DNA of 52,509 nucleotides from an uncultured Peptococcaceae bacterium (GTDB lineage Bacteria; Bacillota; Peptococcia; Peptococcales; Peptococcaceae). This document shows positions 23,436-31,145 of this stretch, piece after piece. The stretch is taken from contig CAJUDO010000022.1 of assembly GCA_910585405.1 (NCBI GenBank), positions 1-52,509 on the forward strand, read 5' to 3'. The notes beneath the pieces are model-generated. The model searched no databases, was not told the origin of the DNA, and saw nothing but the letters and a program-made list of their open reading frames with translations. The position numbers were made by a program, and so were the translations under genes. Each line of letters starts with the position of its first letter. The stretch's first letter is position 1.

Positions 23436-24722
23436 TTATAACCTCCTTGGATGAATCATAGTCTTACAAAAATAGCGCAGCGCGTCACAGGCATGGTCAT
23501 TGACCTTGACTGGCTGCTCTACGCCCCGAAGCGCCGCCTTCTCATCCCAGATATAGCCCTGTAATTCTGCAATGAGCCGCTTGCACCGCTCATGCACCCG
23601 AAGCTTTCCGCTGGCAAAGAGGGAGGCGGTTATACGGATTCCGTCTAATACTTCATTGTCTGCGTCCTTCACCCGTAAGCCCCGCTTGCGAAGCTCGGTC
23701 TTAAAGGAGAGGGCCGAAGGGTCCAGAATATAAGAAAGGACCTCGCTACTGGCAAATTGGATTAGGTCCTGGGCATACTCGCTGTCTGTTTTTTGTTTTC
23801 CTTTTTCCCGGCCGCTGTAGTAATATTCTCTGAGCACCCAGATTGTCTTACCGTCGTCATAGATATCCAGGAAGGCGCAGGCGTTACTGGTGCCGTAGTC
23901 GATGGCCACATAGCGGCGGGTATGGGGATGATGTATCATGCCTACCGGCACATCACTGTCTTTTACAATATTCGCGTCGCTGAACATATCATAAATCAGG
24001 CCGTCCGCCGATACCCACCGGCCCTCAATGTAGCGCTTATAGAACACGCCCACATACATGCTGCGATAGCGGCGCTTGACTTCTTCTGTCAGGGACAGGT
24101 TGTCCTCCATGGTAAAGTGAAGATAGACCAGTCGCTTGCGTTTTGCTTCATCCTCGGCATGGATGGCGTCAATCCAGTTGACCTTGAACCAGTGCAAGGG
24201 ATTGGCGGGGTTACAGTTGAACCAGAACTTACTGCCATCTACGGAGCAGCGGCCAGTGGCTTGGTTGACAAAGGATTCGGGCATCAATGCCACTTCATCA
24301 AAAAAGACCCCGGCCAGAGTCACACCCTGCACAAGGTCTTGACTGCTTTCATCTCGGCCACCAAAAAGATAGAAATAATTTTCTGTGCTATTTCGCCTGA
24401 TGATGAGCATGTTATCCGCCCGTTTGTCGGTAACGCGGTACCCCCTGGCTTTTAACATCAGCTTCAAGGTGGTGATGACATTGCGCCGCAAGGAGCCGAT
24501 GGTTTTGCCGCACAGGGCAAAGTTTTTGCCTTGAAAACTGTCCATGGCCCACATCACAAAGGATAAGGACATGGATAAGGTCTTTCCGGAACGGATCGCG
24601 CCGTCTGCTATGATGCCGTCCAGCGCCTTTACCGGCGAATCGGGCAGCCACCAGGTCAGGATTTTCAGCTGTTTGTTACTGAACGGCTGAAAGCGGAATA
24701 TCGCCTGCTTCTGCGGCTTCAT
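23436..24722 (-). CDS. terL: Terminase large subunit
   Basis: The 428-aa packaging motor. Walker A is DGAIRSGKTLS, Walker B GVFFDEVALMPESF; the nuclease part has YVAIDYGTSNACAFLDIYDD, ILDPSALS and VNDHACDALRY with the expected acidic residues. ATG 24722 is chosen (GGGGAGG 9 nt upstream); the longer frame back to 24845 overlaps the small subunit without an SD. It overlaps terS by 47 bp. Confidence 0.95.
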   Translation of the reverse strand: MKPQKQAIFRFQPFSNKQLKILTWWLPDSPVKALDGIIADGAIRSGKTLSMSLSFVMWAMDSFQGKNFALCGKTIGSLRRNVITTLKLMLKARGYRVTDKRADNMLIIRRNSTENYFYLFGGRDESSQDLVQGVTLAGVFFDEVALMPESFVNQATGRCSVDGSKFWFNCNPANPLHWFKVNWIDAIHAEDEAKRKRLVYLHFTMEDNLSLTEEVKRRYRSMYVGVFYKRYIEGRWVSADGLIYDMFSDANIVKDSDVPVGMIHHPHTRRYVAIDYGTSNACAFLDIYDDGKTIWVLREYYYSGREKGKQKTDSEYAQDLIQFASSEVLSYILDPSALSFKTELRKRGLRVKDADNEVLDGIRITASLFASGKLRVHERCKRLIAELQGYIWDEKAALRGVEQPVKVNDHACDALRYFCKTMIHPRRL

Positions 24723-25245
24723 CGCTCCATACCTCCCCCGCCTTGCCCGATAATGCTTCGAGGAAGCCATCATCGGCGGTTTCTTCAGCGTCCTGGTCAT
24801 GCTCTTTGAATAATCCCAAATGGCGGCCCAGCTTATCCAGAGCATCCAGCTTGTTATGCAGCTTCACCTCAATGCCATTGTTACCCTGCTTGATGCCGGC
24901 AATGGCAGCCCGCTTATTGGCTGGAATATCTTTTGTAGGCGTCAGCTGCACCATAGGGAAACCATCTTCATTGATTATCTGTACATAGTCTGCCACATCG
25001 GCAAAGGCAATGGCTGCCAGTTCTCCAATCACACGCTCCTGAGTAACCTCTGTGCGTTTCCGCAGTTCCTTTTGACGCTCGGCCAAATAGGCTGCAACGT
25101 TAGCATTTGTTAGCAGACGGCTGCCATTCACCCGCGCCGTTTCATCTTTCTTGCAGCTTTTGTATACCGCCTTATATGCCCTGGTGGCATTCAGGTCTAC
25201 CAGATACTCTTCCACAAACGCCTTTTGCTTTTCTGTTATCGTCAA
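24676..25245 (-). CDS. terS: Terminase small subunit
   Basis: A 189-aa DNA-recognition subunit. An N-terminal helix-turn-helix region (TITEKQKAFVEEYLVDLNATRAYKAVY, then VNGSRLLTNANVAAYLAERQ) and the oligomerisation helix (VIGELAAIAFADVADYV) match the Terminase_2 / XtmA group. TTG 25245 is the likely start (GGAGG 5 nt upstream); GTG 25251 overlaps the SD and earlier starts have none. Confidence 0.88.
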   Translation of the reverse strand: MTITEKQKAFVEEYLVDLNATRAYKAVYKSCKKDETARVNGSRLLTNANVAAYLAERQKELRKRTEVTQERVIGELAAIAFADVADYVQIINEDGFPMVQLTPTKDIPANKRAAIAGIKQGNNGIEVKLHNKLDALDKLGRHLGLFKEHDQDAEETADDGFLEALSGKAGEVWSDEAAEAGDIPLSAVQ

Positions 25246-25266
25246 TGCCACCTCCTTTTTTCCATG

Positions 25267-25288
25267 AAAAAAGACACCCGAAGGTGCC
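25267..25288 (-). terminator. Terminator after the membrane protein gene
   Basis: GGCACC-TTCG-GGTGTC followed by TTTTTT on the minus strand, a UUCG-capped stem. It separates the 25299-26066 gene from the terminase genes. Confidence 0.8.
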
Positions 25289-25298
25289 TCTAGCATAA

Positions 25299-26066
25299 TC
25301 ATAATAAATTAAAAATATCTACACTTCTTTTTTCTATTAGTTGCGGAATAGATATATTCCGAACAATAATATGACCTGCCTTTATTTCAATTTTAAAATG
25401 CTGACTATAATGCTTTCCTAATAGATCATCAAATTCAATATACATACAGATATCATCAATATTTCTTTCTAGTGGTATCTCGGTATAATCAGAATTCTTG
25501 TCCGGATTATCGTTCATTATTGATAATTCCACTATTATTCTTAACTTATCACCTGGCATAATATTATCACTCATCACGGGCAAATGCACTAGAGACTTCG
25601 AAGCATATAATCTGTTTCTAATCGTTGATTCCAATTTTGCTATTCTGACTGCAACCGCCGTTCCATTACCAATATTTTGAAGATTAAATTCGGCTATCAA
25701 GTCAATACTGTTGTTTTTAGGTTTACCCCAAAATTCATATTTAACAATATTTCCTATATCATCTCCAGATAGTTCTTGAGGAGTTTCTTCCATCGACTTA
25801 ACATATTTCAACGCCACATACGGCATCACGTCTAGTCGCTTTCCATCATTATGTATATCTTTACTAAGTTTTAACGTCTGCTCTACATTCTCTTTCCCCG
25901 CTTTATTTGTACAATACATAACTACCAATGTAATCATTCCACCCAGCAAACTCCCTAAGAAGCTTACCCAATTACTACCCCAATTAAAATGTGACAAAAA
26001 AACTACAAAGATAACCATACATAATATCCCATAAACTATCCCAGCAATTACATCTTCTTTTTTCAT
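25299..26066 (-). CDS. Two-helix membrane protein, moron candidate
   Basis: A 255-aa protein with two N-terminal membrane helices (GIVYGILCMVIFVVFL and WVSFLGSLLGGMITLVVMY) and a ~190-residue soluble domain that is beta-rich and polar. It is clearly more AT-rich than its neighbours, is not part of any known packaging step, and has its own promoter and terminators. Such isolated membrane genes often alter superinfection or host physiology. ATG 26066 has GGGAGGG 10 nt upstream. No family recognised. Confidence 0.7.
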   Translation of the reverse strand: MKKEDVIAGIVYGILCMVIFVVFLSHFNWGSNWVSFLGSLLGGMITLVVMYCTNKAGKENVEQTLKLSKDIHNDGKRLDVMPYVALKYVKSMEETPQELSGDDIGNIVKYEFWGKPKNNSIDLIAEFNLQNIGNGTAVAVRIAKLESTIRNRLYASKSLVHLPVMSDNIMPGDKLRIIVELSIMNDNPDKNSDYTEIPLERNIDDICMYIEFDDLLGKHYSQHFKIEIKAGHIIVRNISIPQLIEKRSVDIFNLL

Positions 26067-26088
26067 TATTTTTATTCCCTCCCTGCAT

Positions 26089-26118
26089 ATCATACTATCA
26101 TTTGATACGATCTGACAA
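26089..26118 (-). promoter_or_regulatory. Own promoter of the moron candidate with operator-like palindrome
   Basis: TTGTCA (26118-26113), an 18-bp spacer and TATGAT (26094-26089). The spacer contains the palindrome TATCA-TT-TGATA (26096-26107), suggesting repressor control in the lysogen. Confidence 0.6.
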
Positions 26119-26121
26119 CAC

Positions 26122-26147
26122 AAAAAAGAGCCGCCACTGGCAGCTCT
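26122..26147 (-). terminator. Terminator upstream of the moron candidate
   Basis: AGAGCTGCC-AGT-GGCGGCTCT followed by a T run on the minus strand. It ends the transcript of the ArpU-like regulator and isolates the next gene. The 70 bp up to 26224 hold no gene I can support. Confidence 0.8.
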
Positions 26148-26224
26148 CTGAAGAAAGGAGGCTATTCCCGTTGTCGCCTTTCGGCCACTATATCAATTTT
26201 ACCACTTGACAAGGCCCCTATTCT

Positions 26225-26638
26225 TCAAAAACTCTTCAATTTTTCTTCACTTAAAATTTCTTTCATTGTTTTCATTGCCTGATTCAACGTTTTATAAAAC
26301 GTAGCAGGCGCCATCAACATATCCATTTCATAGATAATTACATCTCTATGCCGTTCAAAAAACTTCAGTTCTATGATTTTTCTTTCCGTTGTGGTCAATG
26401 CTCCCAAGGCAAATTCGATACTGGCCACTTTGATTTTCAGTTGTTCCAGTTCTTCCTCATCCGTATCCTCTACGGTTGCCCCATCCTCACCATACCTGGC
26501 TGAAAGATTATTGACTGGTCCTGTCTGCCGAATCATTCTTGCTTCCAGTACGCCGATCCGCGCCTTGTATTTTTTATATTGCCGCAATTCACCAGCAATT
26601 TCATGATACCACGGCTCATTTTGAATCTTTTCTTCCAT
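26225..26638 (-). CDS. ArpU-like late transcription regulator
   Basis: A 137-aa protein related to the ArpU/RinA group, which resemble sigma factor region 4. The C-terminal half has LTTTERKIIELKFFERHRDVIIYEM and a helix-turn-helix-like APATFYKTLNQAMKTMKEIL. Position, just upstream of terminase, is that of late-gene activators in Firmicutes phages. It is expected to turn on packaging and structural genes. Confidence 0.8.
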   Translation of the reverse strand: MEEKIQNEPWYHEIAGELRQYKKYKARIGVLEARMIRQTGPVNNLSARYGEDGATVEDTDEEELEQLKIKVASIEFALGALTTTERKIIELKFFERHRDVIIYEMDMLMAPATFYKTLNQAMKTMKEILSEEKLKSF

Positions 26639-26644
26639 CCCTTA

Positions 26645-26779
26645 CTACCACCTCTTTTTTCTAAACCGCCTATACTCTTTACAATAATTCACTAAATTCT
26701 TGCCAACTTTGATACACAGCCTACTACAAAAGCCAAACTTATCTGCATAATACTGGCAGCTGTCACATAACTTTTCCAT
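26645..26779 (-). CDS. Small cysteine-rich protein, 44 aa
   Basis: A short ORF with GGAGG 8 nt upstream, overlapping the end of the helicase gene. It has five Cys (CDSCQYY, FCSRLC, NYC) and a basic end (RRFRKKRW). The spacing would suit one zinc or Fe-S site. It may be a small DNA- or protein-binding factor. Confidence 0.6.
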   Translation of the reverse strand: MEKLCDSCQYYADKFGFCSRLCIKVGKNLVNYCKEYRRFRKKRW

Positions 26780-28142
26780 GGACTGCACCTCCGTACTTCG
26801 CTTTCAGGGAATCCAATAATTCATCCTGTACGTCCTTTTTGCCCTGCAAACTTTTCAATACACTTTCGTCTGCGGTACCTTCTGTAATCAGATGATGAAT
26901 AATCACTGCATTTTCCTGCCCTTGCCGGTATAGTCGGGCGTTGGCCTGCTGGTATAGTTCCAGGCTCCACGTAAGCCCAAACCAAACGATGATATTTCCG
27001 CCGGCCTGTAAGTTTAATCCATGCCCCGCTCCCGCCGGATGGGCAAGCAACAGTGGAATTTCTCCGTTGTTCCATTTTTCAATATCGTCTGACCCTTCCA
27101 GCTTCTTAGCATATTTGAACCGCTCCATGATGCGTTCTAAGTCATGCCGGTAGGAGTAAAAACAGAGAATCGGTTTACCGCCTGATACTTCTATGATTTC
27201 TTCCAGCATTTCCAGCTTGGCGTCACTTGTTTTCACATAGCCGCCATCTGGCAGATACATAGCGCCGTTGGAATATTGCAAAAGTTTATTAGATAACGCG
27301 GCAGCTGACGCCGCCGTCACTTCCCCTTCCAGAAACTCCATATAACAATCATGCTCAAATTGATAATATTTGGCCAGCTCCGTCGCGCTCAGTTTTACTG
27401 ATTGCACATTATCAATGCGTTCCGGCATTTCCAACCAATCCTCGGCCCGCATACTGATACAAATATCCGCAATTTTAGCATTGATCGCCCGCTCTGCTTC
27501 TTCCTTTGGCTTATAATTATAAATCATAGTCTGATTGCGCTGGTTTGGTAAGAAGTACCGTTCCCGAAACCCTGTAATGGTTTTTCCCAGGCGTTCCCCA
27601 CCATCCAGTAAATAAATCTGGCTCCACAGGTCTATCAGACCGTTGGGCGCTGGCGTACCGGTTAAACCCACTACCCTGGAACTGCGAGTAATGTATTTAC
27701 GTAATGCTTTAAATCGTTTCGCACTGTGGGACTTAAAACTGGATAGCTCATCAATCACCACCATATCAAAGTCCCAACCGTCACCCACTTGGGATAGTTC
27801 ATCGGTCAGCCAAACTACGTTTTCCCGATTGACGATGTAGATATCGGCCTCCCTGGCTAATGCTTTTCTGCGTTCCCTGGCAGAACCTAAAACCTTAGAA
27901 ATTCGTAAATGTTTCAGATGATCCCACTTTTGACTTTCTCTACTCCAAGTATCCTCTGCCACCCGTAATGGCGCAATCACCAGTACCCTGTCGATTTCAA
28001 AACGGTTATTCATTAGTTCTTCAATCGCCGTAAGTGTGATTACTGTTTTGCCGAGACCCATATCTAAAAATAATCCTGCTTTCGGCGTATCTAAAATTTT
28101 ATCAATAGCCATCTGTTGATACGTATGTGGAACAAATTTCAT
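26763..28142 (-). CDS. SNF2-family phage helicase
   Basis: A 459-aa superfamily 2 ATPase. Motif I is DMGLGKTVITL, motif II DELSSF, motif III GLTGTPAPNG and the C-terminal motifs V-VI are in LLAHPAGAGHGLNLQAGGN and ARLYRQGQE. Phages often encode this short SNF2 next to a VRR-NUC nuclease for replication or recombination. Its start is 7 bp after the VRR-NUC stop. Length typical. Confidence 0.92.
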   Translation of the reverse strand: MKFVPHTYQQMAIDKILDTPKAGLFLDMGLGKTVITLTAIEELMNNRFEIDRVLVIAPLRVAEDTWSRESQKWDHLKHLRISKVLGSARERRKALAREADIYIVNRENVVWLTDELSQVGDGWDFDMVVIDELSSFKSHSAKRFKALRKYITRSSRVVGLTGTPAPNGLIDLWSQIYLLDGGERLGKTITGFRERYFLPNQRNQTMIYNYKPKEEAERAINAKIADICISMRAEDWLEMPERIDNVQSVKLSATELAKYYQFEHDCYMEFLEGEVTAASAAALSNKLLQYSNGAMYLPDGGYVKTSDAKLEMLEEIIEVSGGKPILCFYSYRHDLERIMERFKYAKKLEGSDDIEKWNNGEIPLLLAHPAGAGHGLNLQAGGNIIVWFGLTWSLELYQQANARLYRQGQENAVIIHHLITEGTADESVLKSLQGKKDVQDELLDSLKAKYGGAVHGKVM

Positions 28143-28148
28143 CTGGCT

Positions 28149-28427
28149 TCACCTCCGATACATGCTCAAAATTGTTTCAATCTGTTCACGGTCATCCAAC
28201 ACATAAACCGTAAACCCCAGCATCTTTAATTTTTTATGGATAGCCAATTGCAGGGGCCTTGCTTTTGCACCGGGCCGTTTTACTTCTGCAAAGAACATAC
28301 GGCCATCAGGTAGCAGCACAATCCTGTCCGGTACGCCTGATACCCCGGGACTAATAAACTTCAAAGCCCATCCGCCCTGCTTTTTCACCTGTTCTACCAG
28401 ATACTTCTCAATGTCTTTTTCCTGCAT
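28149..28427 (-). CDS. VRR-NUC nuclease
   Basis: A 92-aa stand-alone VRR-NUC domain of the PD-(D/E)XK class: GWALKFISPGVSGVPDRIVLLPDGRMFFAEVKRPGAK shows the PD...ExK active site, followed by QLAIHKKLKMLGFTVYVLDD. These proteins probably resolve branched DNA such as Holliday junctions. It lies beside the SNF2 helicase, a common pair. Confidence 0.92.
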   Translation of the reverse strand: MQEKDIEKYLVEQVKKQGGWALKFISPGVSGVPDRIVLLPDGRMFFAEVKRPGAKARPLQLAIHKKLKMLGFTVYVLDDREQIETILSMYRR

Positions 28428-28737
28428 ATCTTCTCAACCTTCTTATTTCATTTTTGGGACAAGATTCACCGGCGGGACAATTTTTCAATTTCTTGTCCCA
28501 CCCGCAATCCCGGATATATCGGGTTTTCACTGGGATTCTTGGACAAGCCGGACAAAAAATCCCTATATACGTGCGCGCATTATAGCGCGTATAGGGTACA
28601 ACCTACTCTATATTATCTATATTTTATATATCTATATAGAAAATCTTGTCCACTTGTCCCCAAATAGCCCGAAGACATATTGAAATGAATATTCTTTGAT
28701 GGGACAACCTACGGGACAAGCCGCAATTCTTGTCCCG
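28428..28737. other. Non-coding region with ten GGACAA/TTGTCC motifs, candidate origin
   Basis: Copies of GGACAA or its complement lie at 28456, 28474, 28493, 28541, 28550, 28646, 28654, 28701, 28713 and 28730. Several are spaced as inverted or direct pairs. Between them is a GC-rich palindrome (about 28561-28598, CCTATA...TATAGG) and an AT-only block (28607-28640). The layout is that of an iteron origin with an unwinding element, next to the VapE helicase/primase. No ORF is present. Confidence 0.65.
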
Positions 28738-30318
28738 TTATCGTGGCTTCATATTTAAAATATAAGCCCTTTGTCGCCCATACAACGGGAAGTTGATCCG
28801 TTCTGCTTTCTCCCAACCTTCAATCTTTTGCATAATAGCACTGATTTCGTAAGAATCGCTTTTTTTCATCGCCGCCTGCTCTCTGCCAAAACACTCACAC
28901 CAGATTTCCATATTGCAAACCATGGTACGCTGCACGGTTCCCTTGGCTTCCACATCAAAATCCCCGCCAGTTATAAAGTTTCTGCGTTCATATATGCTCA
29001 GTTCTGCCCAATTCTCCGGCAGCAATATATCAAGGTAAGCACGCACCAAGCCCTCACGCTCATCGCTTTCCATAGCTTCCTTTTGTTCCCGAAAAGCAAT
29101 CCGGTTTTCTTCCTCATTCAAATATAGCTTCTCGCCTTTGCGGTATAATCCCAGCGCCTCCGCCCATATCTGCTCAACTTCTTCCTCTGTAAGCTGCCAG
29201 GAACGTTTTTCTGACCTTCCGCTGACCCGCACAGGCCAAAACCTGCGATTACCCGTTATATCCCGTAAGAATCCATTCTCCGCATTGGTAGATCCTACAA
29301 TTACGCACTGCCGCGGATGGTTTTCTACCGCTAACCCATAGCTCGCCCGGTATTTATCGTCCACCCTGGAAATAAAAGATTTCAACAGCTCTGTATCCAC
29401 CTTCCGCATACCAGCCAGTTCTCCCAATTCCAGAATCCAATACCCCTGCATCTTCTCAGGTCCTGCCTTATCCTTCATATCGCCAATAGTCAGGCTGTCA
29501 GAAAACCAATCGCCCGCCAGTTTCGAGAAAAAAGTGCTTTTTCCGATTCCCTGCGGCCCGTTTAAAATGAGTACACTGTCAAACTTCGTCCCTGGATGAT
29601 AAATTCTTGCCACTGCTGCAACCATGGTTTTCCTGATTGCCGCTCTGGTATACGCATTATCCTCCGCTCCAAAATAATCTATCAATAGCGTATCCACACG
29701 CGCTATACCGTCCCACTCGGGCAGCCCATCCAAATATCCCTTTACTGGATGGTAAGCCCGTTCTGTTGCGACTGCTACCATGGCATCTTTCGTCCTTCCT
29801 GGGCTATATACTCCATAATGCTTACTCAAATATACTTTCAAGGCTGCATAATCTGAATCGTTCCACCCATCTTTTATCTGTTTCCAGGGCAGGCCGCCCT
29901 TGGCATCTATCCCATCTCTGTGCTGGTTAAAAGCAATATGCTGTAAATTTCTATCCTTACGAAGAATCAGAACCAGATTATCTAAATTTGCCTTGGTGTT
30001 GCCCTGCTTATCAACTTCCAGCTGTGCAACCCAATCTTCATCTTCAAGCTCCTGCTCCTTTTCAACTCCCACAAAATCATCACGTGCTGCCTCCATGCGT
30101 TCCCGGTATAACAGCTTTCTCACACCGGCATCAGACGCAGCAAATTCCTGCATAGCCTGATAAGACGGAAGCTTCACAACCGGCGTTCCGTCCATTGCTT
30201 CATCATCCAAACCGGCGAATTTATGCAGCCTTACCAAATCGAATGCATTGCACAGCAACCCGCCGCAGGGGTCTGTAGCATGATTGGAGTAAGCGAACTT
30301 GCCATCCTCATACAGCAC
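28738..30318 (-). CDS. VapE-like replication helicase part (3' fragment)
   Basis: A 526-aa portion with a virulence-associated E / D5-like helicase. Walker A is LNGPQGIGKSTFF; KMQGYWILELGELAGMRKVD provides motif B and VIVGSTNAENGFLRD the next motif. It is in the same reading frame as 30355-31125 with only one TGA and 12 sense codons between, so both formed one protein of ~780 aa. Translation could restart at GTG 30318, but I see only a weak SD. Confidence 0.85.
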   Translation of the reverse strand: MLYEDGKFAYSNHATDPCGGLLCNAFDLVRLHKFAGLDDEAMDGTPVVKLPSYQAMQEFAASDAGVRKLLYRERMEAARDDFVGVEKEQELEDEDWVAQLEVDKQGNTKANLDNLVLILRKDRNLQHIAFNQHRDGIDAKGGLPWKQIKDGWNDSDYAALKVYLSKHYGVYSPGRTKDAMVAVATERAYHPVKGYLDGLPEWDGIARVDTLLIDYFGAEDNAYTRAAIRKTMVAAVARIYHPGTKFDSVLILNGPQGIGKSTFFSKLAGDWFSDSLTIGDMKDKAGPEKMQGYWILELGELAGMRKVDTELLKSFISRVDDKYRASYGLAVENHPRQCVIVGSTNAENGFLRDITGNRRFWPVRVSGRSEKRSWQLTEEEVEQIWAEALGLYRKGEKLYLNEEENRIAFREQKEAMESDEREGLVRAYLDILLPENWAELSIYERRNFITGGDFDVEAKGTVQRTMVCNMEIWCECFGREQAAMKKSDSYEISAIMQKIEGWEKAERINFPLYGRQRAYILNMKPR

Positions 30319-30354
30319 CAGTCCCGCCGCCGTACTGCCCTCTGCATAAGTATA

Positions 30355-31125
30355 TCACCCAGGTATTCCACAGGGAACATATACATCAGATAGGAAGGCT
30401 GCAATAGCGCTGTCGATATCATAAGTACGGCAAAAAGCTCCGATAATCCCTCTTTTGACCGTTGGGTCCTCCTGCTTTTTTAAAAGCGTTTCACGGGATT
30501 TTACAGCTCGCGAAGATGATGGCCAACTGGATACGTCATGCCAATCCTCATACCTTGCCAGCGTTTTATCTACATCCAGCAAGGTATTTTCGTTATGTTC
30601 TAATACATACTCCCCGTCTATACTGGTGCTAGGCCAATACATCAATCGGTGAGGCTGATAGGTCGTATCATCAAACAGATCAATGCCGATATCCTCTGCC
30701 ACCTTCCTGGCCACTGCCTCATATTCATCGGGCCCGCAAGGTCTTGACAATGGTATCAATAGTCTGTAACGAGGTTTTTCCGGTGTATGCTTATGTGTAG
30801 AGTACACACACCAGGTAAAATCATGAAAAAAGAAAAGCTGGTCAATAAAATCCTCTGTGGCATAGTCGGCGTCTAGCGTCAGCAGATAACGGCTCTCGAT
30901 ATATCCTGCCCGACGCTTGCCTTCTCTCAGCTTTCCACCTACAAAACCGCCCACATCCTTAATGGCGTCTTGCTGGTTTTTGGAAAAATTCCGGTATTCG
31001 CCCTGCGTCTCTGTGGTTCTGGCAGTCGTCTGCAGCCGTTTTACCAGCCCTTCCCAGGTAAAAGCTGTGTTTTTCCATATTTTTGTTGTTCGACTGCTGC
31101 CAATTGCTAAGATTATTTTTTGCAT
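30355..31125 (-). CDS. Primase part of a split primase-VapE protein (5' fragment)
   Basis: A 256-aa N-terminal portion. GYIESRYLLTLDADYATEDF and KPRYRLLIPLSRPCGPDEYEAVARKVAEDIGIDLFDDTTYQPHRLMYWP fit the primase-type domain found before VapE helicases. It ends VPCGIPG-TGA (TGA at 30357-30355), after which the frame continues YTYAEGSTAAGL into the helicase part. A single base change (for example CGA to TGA) could explain the break. SD AAGGTG precedes the ATG. Confidence 0.85.
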   Translation of the reverse strand: MQKIILAIGSSRTTKIWKNTAFTWEGLVKRLQTTARTTETQGEYRNFSKNQQDAIKDVGGFVGGKLREGKRRAGYIESRYLLTLDADYATEDFIDQLFFFHDFTWCVYSTHKHTPEKPRYRLLIPLSRPCGPDEYEAVARKVAEDIGIDLFDDTTYQPHRLMYWPSTSIDGEYVLEHNENTLLDVDKTLARYEDWHDVSSWPSSSRAVKSRETLLKKQEDPTVKRGIIGAFCRTYDIDSAIAAFLSDVYVPCGIPG

Positions 31126-31145
31126 CTTATCACCTTCCCCACTTG

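Noticed and set aside
26180..26222. 12-codon plus-strand ORF starting TTG with AAAGGAGG upstream
   Set aside because: Too short, no hydrophobic or other pattern, and it lies downstream of the ArpU-like gene on the other strand; not enough to call a gene.
28428..28737. CRISPR array in the repeat-rich intergenic region
   Set aside because: Repeats are only 6-7 bp, in both orientations and with irregular spacing; no cas genes.
30355..30357. TGA reassigned to an amino acid in this phage
   Set aside because: All other genes read normally with TGA as stop (for example many ATGA overlaps), so one internal TGA is better explained by mutation or local read-through.
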